Below, piece after piece: positions 8,201-16,447 of a stretch of 64,000 bases of DNA (position 1 is its first letter; each line of letters begins with the position of its first letter). The stretch lies in assembly GCF_001723285.1 (NCBI RefSeq), contig NZ_LPWG01000013.1:62001-126000 (forward strand), written 5' to 3'. The position numbers were made by a program, and so were the translations under genes. The notes under the pieces were generated by a model. The model was not told where the DNA came from. It saw only the letters and a program-made list of their open reading frames with translations, and made no database searches. The DNA is from Methyloceanibacter methanicus. Lineage in GTDB: Bacteria > Pseudomonadota > Alphaproteobacteria > Rhizobiales > Methyloligellaceae.

Positions 8201-9286
8201 CTTCTGCGGCTGACGGAAACGCGGGACGCCACGTTCAAGGATATCGACACACGGTCCGTCGAGCCGTTCAATCTCGACGCGGTGGTGGCGCCGGACAAGG
8301 AGCGGGCGTTCGATCCGGTCGTCGTGTTCGGGCCGACCGATGCGGTGTTCATGGACCTGCCGCTCCTGCGGGGCGACGAGGTTCCCTACACGAGCTACGT
8401 GGCGGCCAATGCCGATCCGTGGTCGGGGGCGGTCGCCATATACCGTTCGCCGTCGACGAGCGGCTATGAGCTGAACACGTTCGTGCCGGCGCGCGCGACC
8501 CTGGGCCGAACCGTGTTCGATGTCTATTCGGGACCGCTCCACCGCTTCGACAAAAGCAACGTCTTGCGCGTCGCGCTGGACCATGGCGCGCTCGAGTCCG
8601 TGAGCGAGGAGGCGCTGCTCAACGGCGCCAACTATGCCGCCGTACAGAATGCGGACGGCGCCTTCGAGCTGATCCAGTTCCAGATGGCGACGCTGGTCGA
8701 GGTGGGAACCTACGAGCTGTCGATCCTGCTGCGCGGCCTGAACGGGACCGAGGGCGCCATGCGCGATCCCGTTCCGGCGGGCGCGCGCTTCGTCCTGATC
8801 AACAGTGCCGTGACGGCGCTGAACCTGCGTCCCGACGAGATCGGCCTCGCGCTGAACTACAAATACGGGCCCGTGAGCGAAAGCCTCGAGTCCGACACGT
8901 ATGAAAGCACGGTCTATGCCGCGCGGGGCCTCGGGCTGCGGCCCCTCTCGCCCGTGCATCTACAGGGCAAGCGCGATCCGGCGACCGGCGACTGGACGCT
9001 TCTGTGGATCCGGCGGACGCGCGTCGGCGGCGATAGCTGGGAAAGCTACGAAGTGCCCCTGGCCGAGGCCGCGGAACGCTACCGGCTCCACATTCTCGAC
9101 GGGCCGGGCGGCGCCGTCCTGCGCTCGGTCGAGCTGACCGTGCCGACGTTCCTCTACACGGCGGCGATGCAGACGGCCGATTTCGGGGCGCCGCAGTTCA
9201 ACGTCTCGATGCGCGTGGCGCAGGTGTCGCCCTATTACGGGCCGGGCCCGGCCGCCGAACAGCTCACCTACGATTATCAGCACTGA
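5215..9286 (+). CDS. GTA gp15-like baseplate megatron / host specificity protein, two frame breaks
   Basis: About 1,357 residues once two lost bases (near 5410 and near 8120) are allowed for; the family is usually about 1,300. The N-terminus reads GAVGSAIGGAIFPGSVLGTA, a glycine-rich hydrophobic stretch. The middle (about residues 340-800) is the GTA TIM-barrel-like domain, with YGADWTEYRGYQPQDG, DAVGIDVYWPLADWRDG and PIWFTEVGCPAVDKGPNQP. A phage-tail_3-type region follows (about 860-1000). A Ser/Gly/Gln linker lies near residues 110-135. The protein forms the tail tip and contacts the host surface. At both breaks the other frame resumes the family sequence immediately (LSDVQVGASAEG; ALPPSRLALEPGDVVTL). 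Confidence 0.85.
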
Positions 9287-9301
9287 AGGAGCGAGGGTTA
9301 G

Positions 9302-10615
9302 ATGGCCGAAGAAAGCGCGAAGCTACGCATCCCGTATATCGCGGCCGCGCAGGCGCAGAAGCACGTCACCCACAACGAGGCGATGACGTTGCTCGACACG
9401 CTGGTGCAGCTCAGCGTGATCGACAAGGACTTGCTGGGCCCGCCGGGCGGCCCGTCGGAAGGCGACTGCTACATCGTCGCCGGCGGCGGCGGCACGGCGA
9501 CCGGCGCTTGGGCGGGCTGGGAGAAGCGCGTCGCCCGCTACATAGACGGCGAATGGCGGTCCTATCTGCCCGGAGAGGGAAGCGGCGACGGCTGGCTGGC
9601 CTGGGTCCAAGACGAAGACGCGATGTACCGGTTCGACGGCGCCGCGTGGGCGCTGGCCGGCATCGAGGGCCCGCAAGGGCCGCTCGGTCCCGCCTACCAG
9701 CCCAATGCCGTGGTCGATGCGATCGCCGGGCGCGCGGCCTATGACGACGAGGCGGCGGCCTTCTCCGTCGTCGTCGTGGCCGATAGCGGCAACGACGATC
9801 TGCCGACGCTCTATTTCAAGCTCTCGGCCGGCAGCGCCGATTGGTCCGCCGGGATCACCTGGCTGCCGGAAGCGATCGTGCCCCCGCGCGGGCATCTGTT
9901 CGGCGGAACCCTGTCCTATGTGAACGCGGCGACGTTCGGCGTCGGGGTGTGCGAGGCGGCATCGGACGACGCCGTGCCCGTGCGCCTGGCGCTGGCGACC
10001 GCCATGACGAAGACGCTGGCATCCTGGTCCGCCGGCACCGGCAACGGCGCGCTCGACACCGGCTCTGAGGCAAATTCGACGTTCTACTTCGTGTTCGTGA
10101 TCGCCAAGCCGGACGGCACGACGGACATCCTCGCCTCGACGAGCCCGACCGCACCGGCGATGCCGAGCGGCTATACGTACAAGAGGCGCCTGCCGGGAGC
10201 GATCTGCAACGACAGCGGCGGTGACATCAAGAACTTCGCGATGTTCGGGCGCATGCTGCTTTGGGTGTCCCGCGTGGTGGAGTTCAACTCGGTCGCTGCA
10301 CAGGCAGAGACCTTATGGACACTGAGCGTGCCGACCGGGATCGTGGTCCAGCCGTGTCTCGACTTCTTGATCTATTCGCTCTCTGTGCAGCTTAACGTTC
10401 AAGTCAAGATTGGGAGCGCGTTTTCCGGGACGGCCTTGACCATGGCAGCACGGGCTTTGTCCTCGAGCGCAAGTCACAGCACTGCGCAGCAATCCTTCTT
10501 CGGCGGCATCTTCACGAATACAAGTGGCCAAATCTATTTCAGCCAGACGCTCCTGTCCGGCGCACCGACGCTCAGCCAGATGTTTTCGACCGGCTTTATC
10601 GACCACGGAGCTTAA
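9302..10615 (+). CDS. DUF2793 phage tail-associated protein
   Basis: 437 residues starting 15 bases after gp15, with GGAG upstream. Residues 1-120 match DUF2793: RIPYIAAAQAQKHVTHNEAM, LLDTLVQLSVIDKDLLGPPG, EGDCYIVAGGGGTATGAWAG and DGEWRSYLPGEG. The remaining 300 residues are low in charged repeats and beta-rich in appearance, like receptor-binding fibre domains. DUF2793 proteins commonly occur with alphaproteobacterial phage and GTA tail genes, probably as fibre or adhesion components; the host-binding role here is inference. No frame break is seen in this gene. Confidence 0.75.
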   Translation: MAEESAKLRIPYIAAAQAQKHVTHNEAMTLLDTLVQLSVIDKDLLGPPGGPSEGDCYIVAGGGGTATGAWAGWEKRVARYIDGEWRSYLPGEGSGDGWLAWVQDEDAMYRFDGAAWALAGIEGPQGPLGPAYQPNAVVDAIAGRAAYDDEAAAFSVVVVADSGNDDLPTLYFKLSAGSADWSAGITWLPEAIVPPRGHLFGGTLSYVNAATFGVGVCEAASDDAVPVRLALATAMTKTLASWSAGTGNGALDTGSEANSTFYFVFVIAKPDGTTDILASTSPTAPAMPSGYTYKRRLPGAICNDSGGDIKNFAMFGRMLLWVSRVVEFNSVAAQAETLWTLSVPTGIVVQPCLDFLIYSLSVQLNVQVKIGSAFSGTALTMAARALSSSASHSTAQQSFFGGIFTNTSGQIYFSQTLLSGAPTLSQMFSTGFIDHGA

Positions 10616-10620
10616 GACCC

Positions 10621-11049
10621 ATGCCTTACGTGAAACGCGACACAGCCGGTGCCGTCACCGGCTATTCGGAAACCAAACAGCCCGGCATCATGGACGAGTT
10701 CGTCGCCGACGACGATGCGGACCTGCGCGCGCTGCGGCAGGTGCAAGATCGCGCCGCATCCGTACCGGCCACCATCACCCCGCGCCAATTGCTGATCGGG
10801 CTCGTCTTGCATGGGACGATCACGGACGAAGAGGCGGTCGATGCGGCGCGCACCGGCGCCGTGCCCGGCAAGGTCCAGGCGATCTTCGATGCGCTGCCAA
10901 CGCCGCAAGAGAAGACGGCCGCCGCGATCACTTGGGCGAAGATGGGCGTCGTCGAGCGCGATCATCCCTTGGTCGCCGCGCTTGCTTCGGCCAACGGCAT
11001 GAGCGACGCGGACGTGGACGCTTTCTTCGCGGCCTGCGCCGATATCTGA
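10621..11049 (+). CDS. Hypothetical phage-associated protein
   Basis: 142 residues, starting five bases after the DUF2793 gene and so in the same unit. The N-terminus MPYVKRDTAGAVTGYSETKQ resembles small proteins placed after fibre genes in alphaproteobacterial prophages. The rest is helical and acidic (LRALRQVQDRAASVPATITP, then KTAAAITWAKMGVVERDHPL). No signal peptide or membrane segment is visible. A role in fibre assembly is possible from position alone; I do not recognise a defined domain. Confidence 0.55.
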   Translation: MPYVKRDTAGAVTGYSETKQPGIMDEFVADDDADLRALRQVQDRAASVPATITPRQLLIGLVLHGTITDEEAVDAARTGAVPGKVQAIFDALPTPQEKTAAAITWAKMGVVERDHPLVAALASANGMSDADVDAFFAACADI

Positions 11050-11066
11050 GAGGCGCGAGGACCCAC

Positions 11067-11356
11067 ATGGCGGCAGCGGACTGCAATACCCATTGGTCTT
11101 TGGACCGGCGCGTTCCCGTGGCCTGATTCTGTCCATCGTGCTCCAATCGGCGGGGCTGTTCATGTGGGTCGGGGCTCTGACCAGCCGCGTCTCGGAGCTC
11201 GAGACAAAGGCCGTCCGTGCCATCGACGCCGGTGAGCGGGTGATCGGCCTCGAGGCCGAGATGCGCGAGGTGCGCCGCGTCTTGCAGCGTATCGAGGCCA
11301 AGCTGGACCGGCGGGCAGCGAACGCGGACGCCGGTCCGCCGCCGCCGCTGCCCTGA
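11067..11356 (+). CDS. Small membrane-anchored coiled-coil protein, possible frame break
   Basis: About 95 residues if read from ATG 11067 with one base lost near 11095 (a T in TCTTT); the intact frame alone begins at TTG 11093. The corrected start would read AAADCNTHWSFGPARSRG. One hydrophobic segment (LILSIVLQSAGLFMWVGAL) is followed by a coiled coil (RVSELETKAVRAIDAGERVI, then REVRRVLQRIEAKLDRR) and a proline-rich end. This layout resembles phage i-spanin or holin-associated proteins, and the gene sits where lysis genes often lie, but the function is inference. Confidence 0.5.
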
Positions 11357-11449
11357 CACGAGCGAGGCTCTCGCTCGGCCCCGTGAATGGCCGGCACGCG
11401 ACCGCGGCACCGACTCGCCTGTTCTTCCCCGACCAAAAGGAGACGACCC

Positions 11450-11701
11450 ATGACGACTTTCGCTTGGCTGATCACCGGTGGCTTCGCCAAAGGCTATCGC
11501 ACGCAGATTCTCGGGATCACGGCCGCACTGTCCGCCGTCGGCCTATGGGCGGCCGGCGATCTGACCCTGGCCCAACTCCTCAGCGAGATTCCGATCATTC
11601 TGGGCGGCTTGGGGCTTGCGGCGCTGGGCGCCAAGGTGGACGATGCTGCCGCGAAAGGGCCCCGAGACCCGCGCGACGGCGATACGCGCGGACCAGCCTA
11701 G
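11450..11701 (+). CDS. Small membrane protein, possible holin
   Basis: 83 residues from ATG 11450, preceded by a strong ribosome site (AAAAGGAG). Two hydrophobic segments, around residues 20-37 (TQILGITAALSAVGLWAAG) and 41-58 (AQLLSEIPIILGGLGLAALG), are followed by a charged tail KVDDAAAKGPRDPRDGDT. Small size, two membrane helices and a hydrophilic end are holin-like, and it follows a coiled-coil membrane protein at the end of the tail cluster. No family is recognised with confidence; it is the last gene that plausibly belongs to the GTA/prophage unit. Confidence 0.5.
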   Translation: MTTFAWLITGGFAKGYRTQILGITAALSAVGLWAAGDLTLAQLLSEIPIILGGLGLAALGAKVDDAAAKGPRDPRDGDTRGPA

Positions 11702-11771
11702 GGGGGTGTTCAGGCGCCGTTCATGGGCGCTGCCGTAAGGTGGCGTCCATGATGAGATGTGTGGGGCTGAG

Positions 11772-12071
11772 ATGACCTGTCAGGCGTTTAAGACCGTAGC
11801 GGCGATCGGGCTCGCCGCGTTTGCCAGTTTCGCGGCAATGGCACCAGCCCATGCGGGGTGCATGCCCTTGGGCGCGGCCGGCGGGCTGATCGCCAAGAAC
11901 AAGCTGATTCCGGGCACGGTCGCGGTGAACAAGGCTCAGGCCAAGGGCGGCGGGAAGGTGATCAAGATCGTCCTTTGCCAGAACGGCAATAGTTTCGTTT
12001 ATCGGGCCACCGTCCTCGGCAATCAGGGGGCCGTAAAGACGGTTACGGTGAATGCGAAGACGGGCCAGTAG
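11772..12071 (+). CDS. Secreted PepSY-like small protein upstream of a FeuPQ-like system
   Basis: 99 residues from ATG 11772 (ATG 11757 is an alternative in the same frame). A signal peptide is clear: FKTVAAIGLAAFASFAAMA, then APAHAG. The mature part reads KVIKIVLCQNGNSFVYRATV followed by VKTVTVNAKTGQ, the pattern of a PepSY-type fold. It lies about 110 bases upstream of an OmpR-type regulator and its kinase. In Sinorhizobium meliloti a small periplasmic protein, FeuN, encoded next to feuPQ restrains that kinase; by position, size and export this protein could play the same part. That link is inference. Confidence 0.55.
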   Translation: MTCQAFKTVAAIGLAAFASFAAMAPAHAGCMPLGAAGGLIAKNKLIPGTVAVNKAQAKGGGKVIKIVLCQNGNSFVYRATVLGNQGAVKTVTVNAKTGQ

Positions 12072-12178
12072 AACTTTCGTCCGGCACGCATCGGTGCGGG
12101 CGTCCCAAGAATCGCCACGGGTCTGATGCACATCTTGTAGAAACCGCTGCAACGAAGACGCCAAGGGAGGGCAGTTCT

Positions 12179-12850
12179 TTGAGGCTTCTCGTCGTCGAGG
12201 ACGATCCAGATCTCAACCGTCAACTTGTGACCGCGCTCGGTGAGGCCGGCTATGCCGTCGACACCGCGTTCGACGGCGAGGAAGGACATTTCCTCGGCGA
12301 TACGGAGCCCTATGACGCGGTCGTTCTCGATATCGGGTTGCCGAAAAAGGACGGCCTGTCCGTGCTGGAGGAATGGCGGCGCGACGAGCGCAAGATGCCG
12401 GTTCTGATCCTGACGGCGCGCGAACGCTGGAGCGACAAGGTCGCGGGCATGGACGCGGGCGCGGACGACTACGTCGCCAAGCCGTTCCACATGGAGGAAG
12501 TGCTTGCGCGATTGCGCGCGCTCCTGCGCCGCTCTGCGGGGCATGCGAGCAACGACCTTGTCTGCGGCCCGCTCGTTCTCGATACCAAGGCCGCGCGGGT
12601 CACGGTCGACGGACAGGCCATCAAGCTCACATCGCATGAATACCGCGTGCTGCATTACCTGATGATGCAGCGCGACCGCGTGGTGTCGCGCACCGAACTC
12701 GTCGAGCATCTCTACGAGCAAGACTTCGACCGGGACTCGAATACCGTCGAGGTCTTTATCGGCCGCTTGCGTAAGAAGCTGCCCGCGGATCTGATCAAGA
12801 CCGTGCGCGGGCTGGGCTACCGCCTCACGGAAAATCCCGACGGGGCCTAG
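12179..12850 (+). CDS. feuP: OmpR-family response regulator, FeuP-like
   Basis: 223 residues from TTG 12179, with GGAGGG about ten bases upstream; no in-frame ATG lies near. The receiver domain (1-120) has RLLVVEDDPDLNRQL, the phosphorylated aspartate in AVVLDIGLPKKDGLSVLEEW, threonine in VLILTARERWSDK and lysine in DDYVAKPFHMEEVLARLRAL. The C-terminal winged helix (about 130-218) includes LTSHEYRVLHYLMMQRDRVV and ends LIKTVRGLGYRLTENP. It matches the PhoP/FeuP subgroup. The kinase gene begins five bases after the stop. The symbol is by similarity to rhizobial FeuP and is tentative. Confidence 0.75.
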   Translation: MRLLVVEDDPDLNRQLVTALGEAGYAVDTAFDGEEGHFLGDTEPYDAVVLDIGLPKKDGLSVLEEWRRDERKMPVLILTARERWSDKVAGMDAGADDYVAKPFHMEEVLARLRALLRRSAGHASNDLVCGPLVLDTKAARVTVDGQAIKLTSHEYRVLHYLMMQRDRVVSRTELVEHLYEQDFDRDSNTVEVFIGRLRKKLPADLIKTVRGLGYRLTENPDGA

Positions 12851-12854
12851 CCCG

Positions 12855-14216
12855 ATGGGGCCGAAATCTCTCGCCTTCCGACTGTTCGTCTCCGCCGCCG
12901 CGTGGGTGCTCGTCGTCATTCCCATCGCCGCGATTCTGCTGACCTCGCTCTACCGCCAAAGTATCGAGCGCAATTTCGATGCGCGCCTGGACGTCTATAT
13001 GACGAGCCTCGTGGCCGCGAGCACGGCCGAGGGCGGCGACGTACCCGAAACGCCGGAGAGCCTGGGTGCGCCCATCTTCGACATCCCGTTTTCCGGCTGG
13101 TACTGGCAGATCAAGGCGCTGAAGGGGGCCGAGCGTCCGCTGTTCGTGTCGGATTCGCTGCTCGATCAGCAGCTCGACCTGCCGAGCCAGGAGGGGGTTC
13201 CCCCCGACGACACATTGACGCGGCGCAGCTACGGGTCGGGGCCGGAAGGCGAGCGCCTGCGCATGGTCGAGCGCGAGATCAGACCAGGCGGCGATCAGTC
13301 CCCCGGCTACTCCTATGCGGTCGCCGGCGACTCGGCCGAGATCGACGCCGATCTCGCCCAGTTCACGACCATGCTGGTCCTGGCGCTGGTCATTCTCGGC
13401 GTCGGCCTCACCGTGGCGACCTTCTTCCAGGTGCGTTTCGGGCTTCTGCCCTTGCGGGCCATCCGTCACGACCTGGCGGCGATCCGCTCGGGCGACGCCG
13501 AGAAGCTGGAAGGCGAACTCCCCGACGAGATCAAGCCGCTGCAGACCGAGCTGAACGCGCTCATCCAATCCAATCGCGACGTGGTGGAGCGGGCGCGAAC
13601 CCATGTGGGCAATCTGGCCCATGCCCTGAAGACGCCCCTCAGCGTGATCAGCAACGAAGCGCGGGCCCATGACGGGCCTCTGTCCGACAAGGTGGTCGAG
13701 CAGGCGGAGATCATGCGGACCCAGATCACGCACCATCTCGACCGGGCGCGGGTCGCGGCGCGGTCCGGCGTCATCGGCGGGGTGACGGACGTCGAGCCCA
13801 CGCTCATGGCGTTGAAGCGGGCGCTCGGCCGCATCTACGGCGAGAAGGGGATCGCCTTGCGCGTCTCCGTCGACAAGGGCCTCAAATTCCAAGGCGAGAA
13901 GCAGGATTTCGAGGAGATGACCGGCAACCTCATGGACAATGCCTGCAAATGGGCCAAGGGGTCCGTGGCCGTCACCGCGAGGCGCCTGAGCGACGACACG
14001 ATCTCCGTGTCCGTGGACGACGACGGGCCCGGCCTGACCAAGGCCGAACGGGAAAAGGCCGTCGAACGCGCCCAGCGCCTCGACGAAAGCAAGCCCGGGT
14101 CGGGCCTCGGCCTTTCTATCGTCGCGGACCTGGCCCATCTCTACAAAGGGCGCTTCGCCCTTGAGAAGGCTGCTGGCGGCGGGCTGAGCGCCCGCTTAAC
14201 CTTGCCTGCTGCTTGA
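12855..14216 (+). CDS. feuQ: Sensor histidine kinase, FeuQ/PhoQ-like
   Basis: 453 residues. Two membrane helices flank a periplasmic sensor: residues about 10-35 (AWVLVVIPIAAILLTSLYRQ) and about 172-193 (TTMLVLALVILGVGLTVATF). The periplasmic part between them is about 140 residues. A HAMP region follows, then the H-box in HVGNLAHALKTPLSVISNEA with the phosphorylated histidine near residue 257. The ATPase domain has an N-box (EMTGNLMDNACKWAK) and DDDGPGL. It is co-transcribed with the regulator upstream. A PepSY-like secreted protein just before the pair may act on the periplasmic sensor. Confidence 0.75.
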   Translation: MGPKSLAFRLFVSAAAWVLVVIPIAAILLTSLYRQSIERNFDARLDVYMTSLVAASTAEGGDVPETPESLGAPIFDIPFSGWYWQIKALKGAERPLFVSDSLLDQQLDLPSQEGVPPDDTLTRRSYGSGPEGERLRMVEREIRPGGDQSPGYSYAVAGDSAEIDADLAQFTTMLVLALVILGVGLTVATFFQVRFGLLPLRAIRHDLAAIRSGDAEKLEGELPDEIKPLQTELNALIQSNRDVVERARTHVGNLAHALKTPLSVISNEARAHDGPLSDKVVEQAEIMRTQITHHLDRARVAARSGVIGGVTDVEPTLMALKRALGRIYGEKGIALRVSVDKGLKFQGEKQDFEEMTGNLMDNACKWAKGSVAVTARRLSDDTISVSVDDDGPGLTKAEREKAVERAQRLDESKPGSGLGLSIVADLAHLYKGRFALEKAAGGGLSARLTLPAA

Positions 14217-14348
14217 GTTTTTCAGCGCAGCCAAAGGCAACCTAATTTGGCCAGATTTGTTATTCTTAACACTCTAATGAGAGGTTACACTTATATGTTC
14301 AGCCTCTAGCAAAGGGACTGCGACGTCCTTTTGCGCTGGGGAAGACCG

Positions 14349-14723
14349 ATGAGAGTTATTTTTGCGATTGCCTTTTTGCCGCTTGGACTTGCGGCCTGCG
14401 GAACCGGCGGGAACCTCGGCACCGATGCCCTGTGGGGCTCGATGACGGGCAATTCCGGGCCAGCGGCCATGGACGCGCAAGACCAAAGACTGGCCGCGGA
14501 GGCGCAGCAGAAAGCCCTGGAATTCGGCCAGGCGGGTCAGGCGACTTCGTGGAGCAATCCGGCGAACCAGCACAACGGCCAGATCGTGCCCGGCACGCCT
14601 TACAAGAAGGGCAGTTCCTTCTGCCGGCCGTTCACCCATACGATGTTCATCGACGGGCAGCCCAATACGACCAACGGTACGGCTTGCCGGCAGCCTGACG
14701 GGCGCTGGAGCCAGGTCGGCTAG
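14349..14723 (+). CDS. Outer-membrane-type lipoprotein, RT0821-like surface antigen family
   Basis: 124 residues from ATG 14349. A lipoprotein signal is clear: FAIAFLPLGLAACGTGG, with a LAAC lipobox, so the mature protein would be acylated at Cys-17. The C-terminal half (SSFCRPFTHTMFIDGQPNTT, then GTACRQPDGRWSQVG) matches the RT0821/Lpp0805 surface protein pattern, in which two cysteines flank a short beta unit. It probably sits at the inner face of the outer membrane. Its function is unknown. It stands alone between the FeuPQ-like genes and the cytochrome c maturation operon. Confidence 0.7.
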   Translation: MRVIFAIAFLPLGLAACGTGGNLGTDALWGSMTGNSGPAAMDAQDQRLAAEAQQKALEFGQAGQATSWSNPANQHNGQIVPGTPYKKGSSFCRPFTHTMFIDGQPNTTNGTACRQPDGRWSQVG

Positions 14724-14843
14724 GGCCCGGTTGGCGAAACATTGCCGCGATTTCATCTTTCCAGCCGCGCCTTCGTCTTGCTCTGGCAAGCGCCCTTGGC
14801 CTATGCCTAGCGACCGTTTGAATTCTGAGGTTAGGACCTCCTC

Positions 14844-15995
14844 GTGCTGCTGTGGGTCATCCTGGCGGCCCTTACCGCCGTCGTCTTGTCCTTCCTGCTG
14901 TATCCGCTCGTCGGCGGCCGGGCGGCCGACGATGAACGCGATGCTTTCAACGCCGCGGTCTATCGGGATCAGCTCGAGGAGATCGAGGCGGACCGCGCCC
15001 GCGGGCTGATCGGCGAGGCAGAGGCGGAGGCCGCGCGGCTCGAGGTCGCGCGCCGGTTACTCGCCGCGGACGAAAACGGGGCCTCGGCCTCCGGAGGGGG
15101 CGCGCGCCGCGCGCTTCCCAGAGCCGCCTTCCTTGTCGTCGCGGTCTGCCTGCCGCTCGCCGTGCTCGGCATCTACCTGTTCTACGGCTCACCCCGACTT
15201 CCCGACCAGCCTTTGGCCGCGCGCCTGACCGATCCGGCGAAAGAGAAAGACATCGCCGTTCTGGTCGCCCGCGTGGAAGCGCGTTTGCGCGCCCATCCCG
15301 ACGAGGGCGCCGGCTGGGACGCCATCGCGCCGATCTATCTGGGCGGCCGGCGCTACGCGGACGCGGCCGAAGCCTACCGCCAGGCGATCCGGCTGCTCGG
15401 CCCGTCGGCCACGCGCCTGTCCGGCCTCGGCCAGGCGCTCGTGCTGGAACAGCAGGGGCTGGTGACGGAACCGGCCCGCATTGCGCTCGCCGAAGCGCTG
15501 AAGCAGGACGGGACGCTGGTGGAGCCCCGCATTCTCCTTGCAGTCGCCAAAGAGCAGGACGGCAACTTGGCCGGCGCGCTGGCGGACTGGCGCGGCCTGT
15601 TGGAGCTCAAAGGCGGCGACGAGCGTTGGCGCGCCATGGTCGAGGCGCGGATCGCGAGCGCCGAGGGGCGGCTCTCAGGCGATGCGCCCGCAGGCGTGAC
15701 GGCGCAGACGCCTAAAGGGGGCCCCACGGCGGCCGATGTCGCCGCCGCGCAATCCATGAGCCCGGCCGAGCGCCAAGCCATGGTCGACGGCATGGTCAAG
15801 AAGCTCGCCGCCCGGCTCGATGCGAACGGCGACGATTTGCCGGGCTGGCTCCGTCTCGTGCGCGCCTATACGGTTCTGGGCCGAAGCGGCGATGCGAAGG
15901 ATGCCCTTGCCAAGGCAAAGGATCAGTTCGCCGGAAATGCACAAGCGATCGAGCAGCTCGACACGCTGGCGGCGGAGCTAGGATTGACGTCATGA
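14844..15995 (+). CDS. ccmI: Cytochrome c maturation protein CcmI
   Basis: 383 residues from GTG 14844. Two membrane helices (residues 1-20, [20 protein letters not shown], and about 93-113, [20 protein letters not shown]) flank a cytoplasmic coiled coil with [20 protein letters not shown], the CcmI signature. The periplasmic part holds TPR-like repeats (for example [20 protein letters not shown]). CcmI brings apocytochrome c to the haem ligation complex. The stop overlaps ccmE, and ccmI-ccmE-ccmF-ccmH is the standard rhizobial order (cycHJKL). Confidence 0.92.
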   Translation: MLLWVILAALTAVVLSFLLYPLVGGRAADDERDAFNAAVYRDQLEEIEADRARGLIGEAEAEAARLEVARRLLAADENGASASGGGARRALPRAAFLVVAVCLPLAVLGIYLFYGSPRLPDQPLAARLTDPAKEKDIAVLVARVEARLRAHPDEGAGWDAIAPIYLGGRRYADAAEAYRQAIRLLGPSATRLSGLGQALVLEQQGLVTEPARIALAEALKQDGTLVEPRILLAVAKEQDGNLAGALADWRGLLELKGGDERWRAMVEARIASAEGRLSGDAPAGVTAQTPKGGPTAADVAAAQSMSPAERQAMVDGMVKKLAARLDANGDDLPGWLRLVRAYTVLGRSGDAKDALAKAKDQFAGNAQAIEQLDTLAAELGLTS

Positions 15996-16447
15996 CACGG
16001 AAACAACGCAGAGGCGTCTTGATCGGAACCTGCCTCGTGGTTCTGGGCGTGGCCGTGGGCCTCGTGCTCTACGCCATGCGGGATTCGATCGTGTTCTTCT
16101 ACAGCCCGAGCGACATCGCCAAGATGGAGATCGCGCCAGGCCAGCGCATCCGCCTTGGCGGCCTCGTCGAGACAGGCAGCGTGACGCGCGACCAAGCACC
16201 ACCGTCCACTTCGCCGCCGATGGCGCAAGCGTTGCCGGTGACCTTTACCGGAGTTCTGCCCGACCTGTTCCGGGAGGGGCAGGGGGTGGTGACGGAAGGC
16301 GCGCTTCAACCCGACGGGACCTTCAAAGCCGACAGCGTGCTGGCCAAGCATGACGAGAACTACATGCCGCCGGAGGTTGCCGCGAAGCTGAAAGAGCAAG
16401 GCGTTTGGCGCGAGGGCGCCGCCGCCGGCGGGGTGACAACCCAATGA
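15992..16447 (+). CDS. ccmE: Haem chaperone CcmE, with a local frame excursion
   Basis: 151 residues, close to the usual length. One N-terminal membrane anchor ([19 protein letters not shown]) is followed by the OB-fold domain, and the haem-binding histidine is in [10 protein letters not shown] near residue 120. Between about 16195 and 16240 the frame reads [13 protein letters not shown], unlike the family, while the neighbouring frame reads [13 protein letters not shown], which fits it. Two nearby indels that cancel are therefore likely. CcmE accepts haem from the CcmABCD exporter and hands it to CcmF/H in the periplasm. Its ATGA stop overlaps ccmF. Confidence 0.9.
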   Translation: MTRKQRRGVLIGTCLVVLGVAVGLVLYAMRDSIVFFYSPSDIAKMEIAPGQRIRLGGLVETGSVTRDQAPPSTSPPMAQALPVTFTGVLPDLFREGQGVVTEGALQPDGTFKADSVLAKHDENYMPPEVAAKLKEQGVWREGAAAGGVTTQ

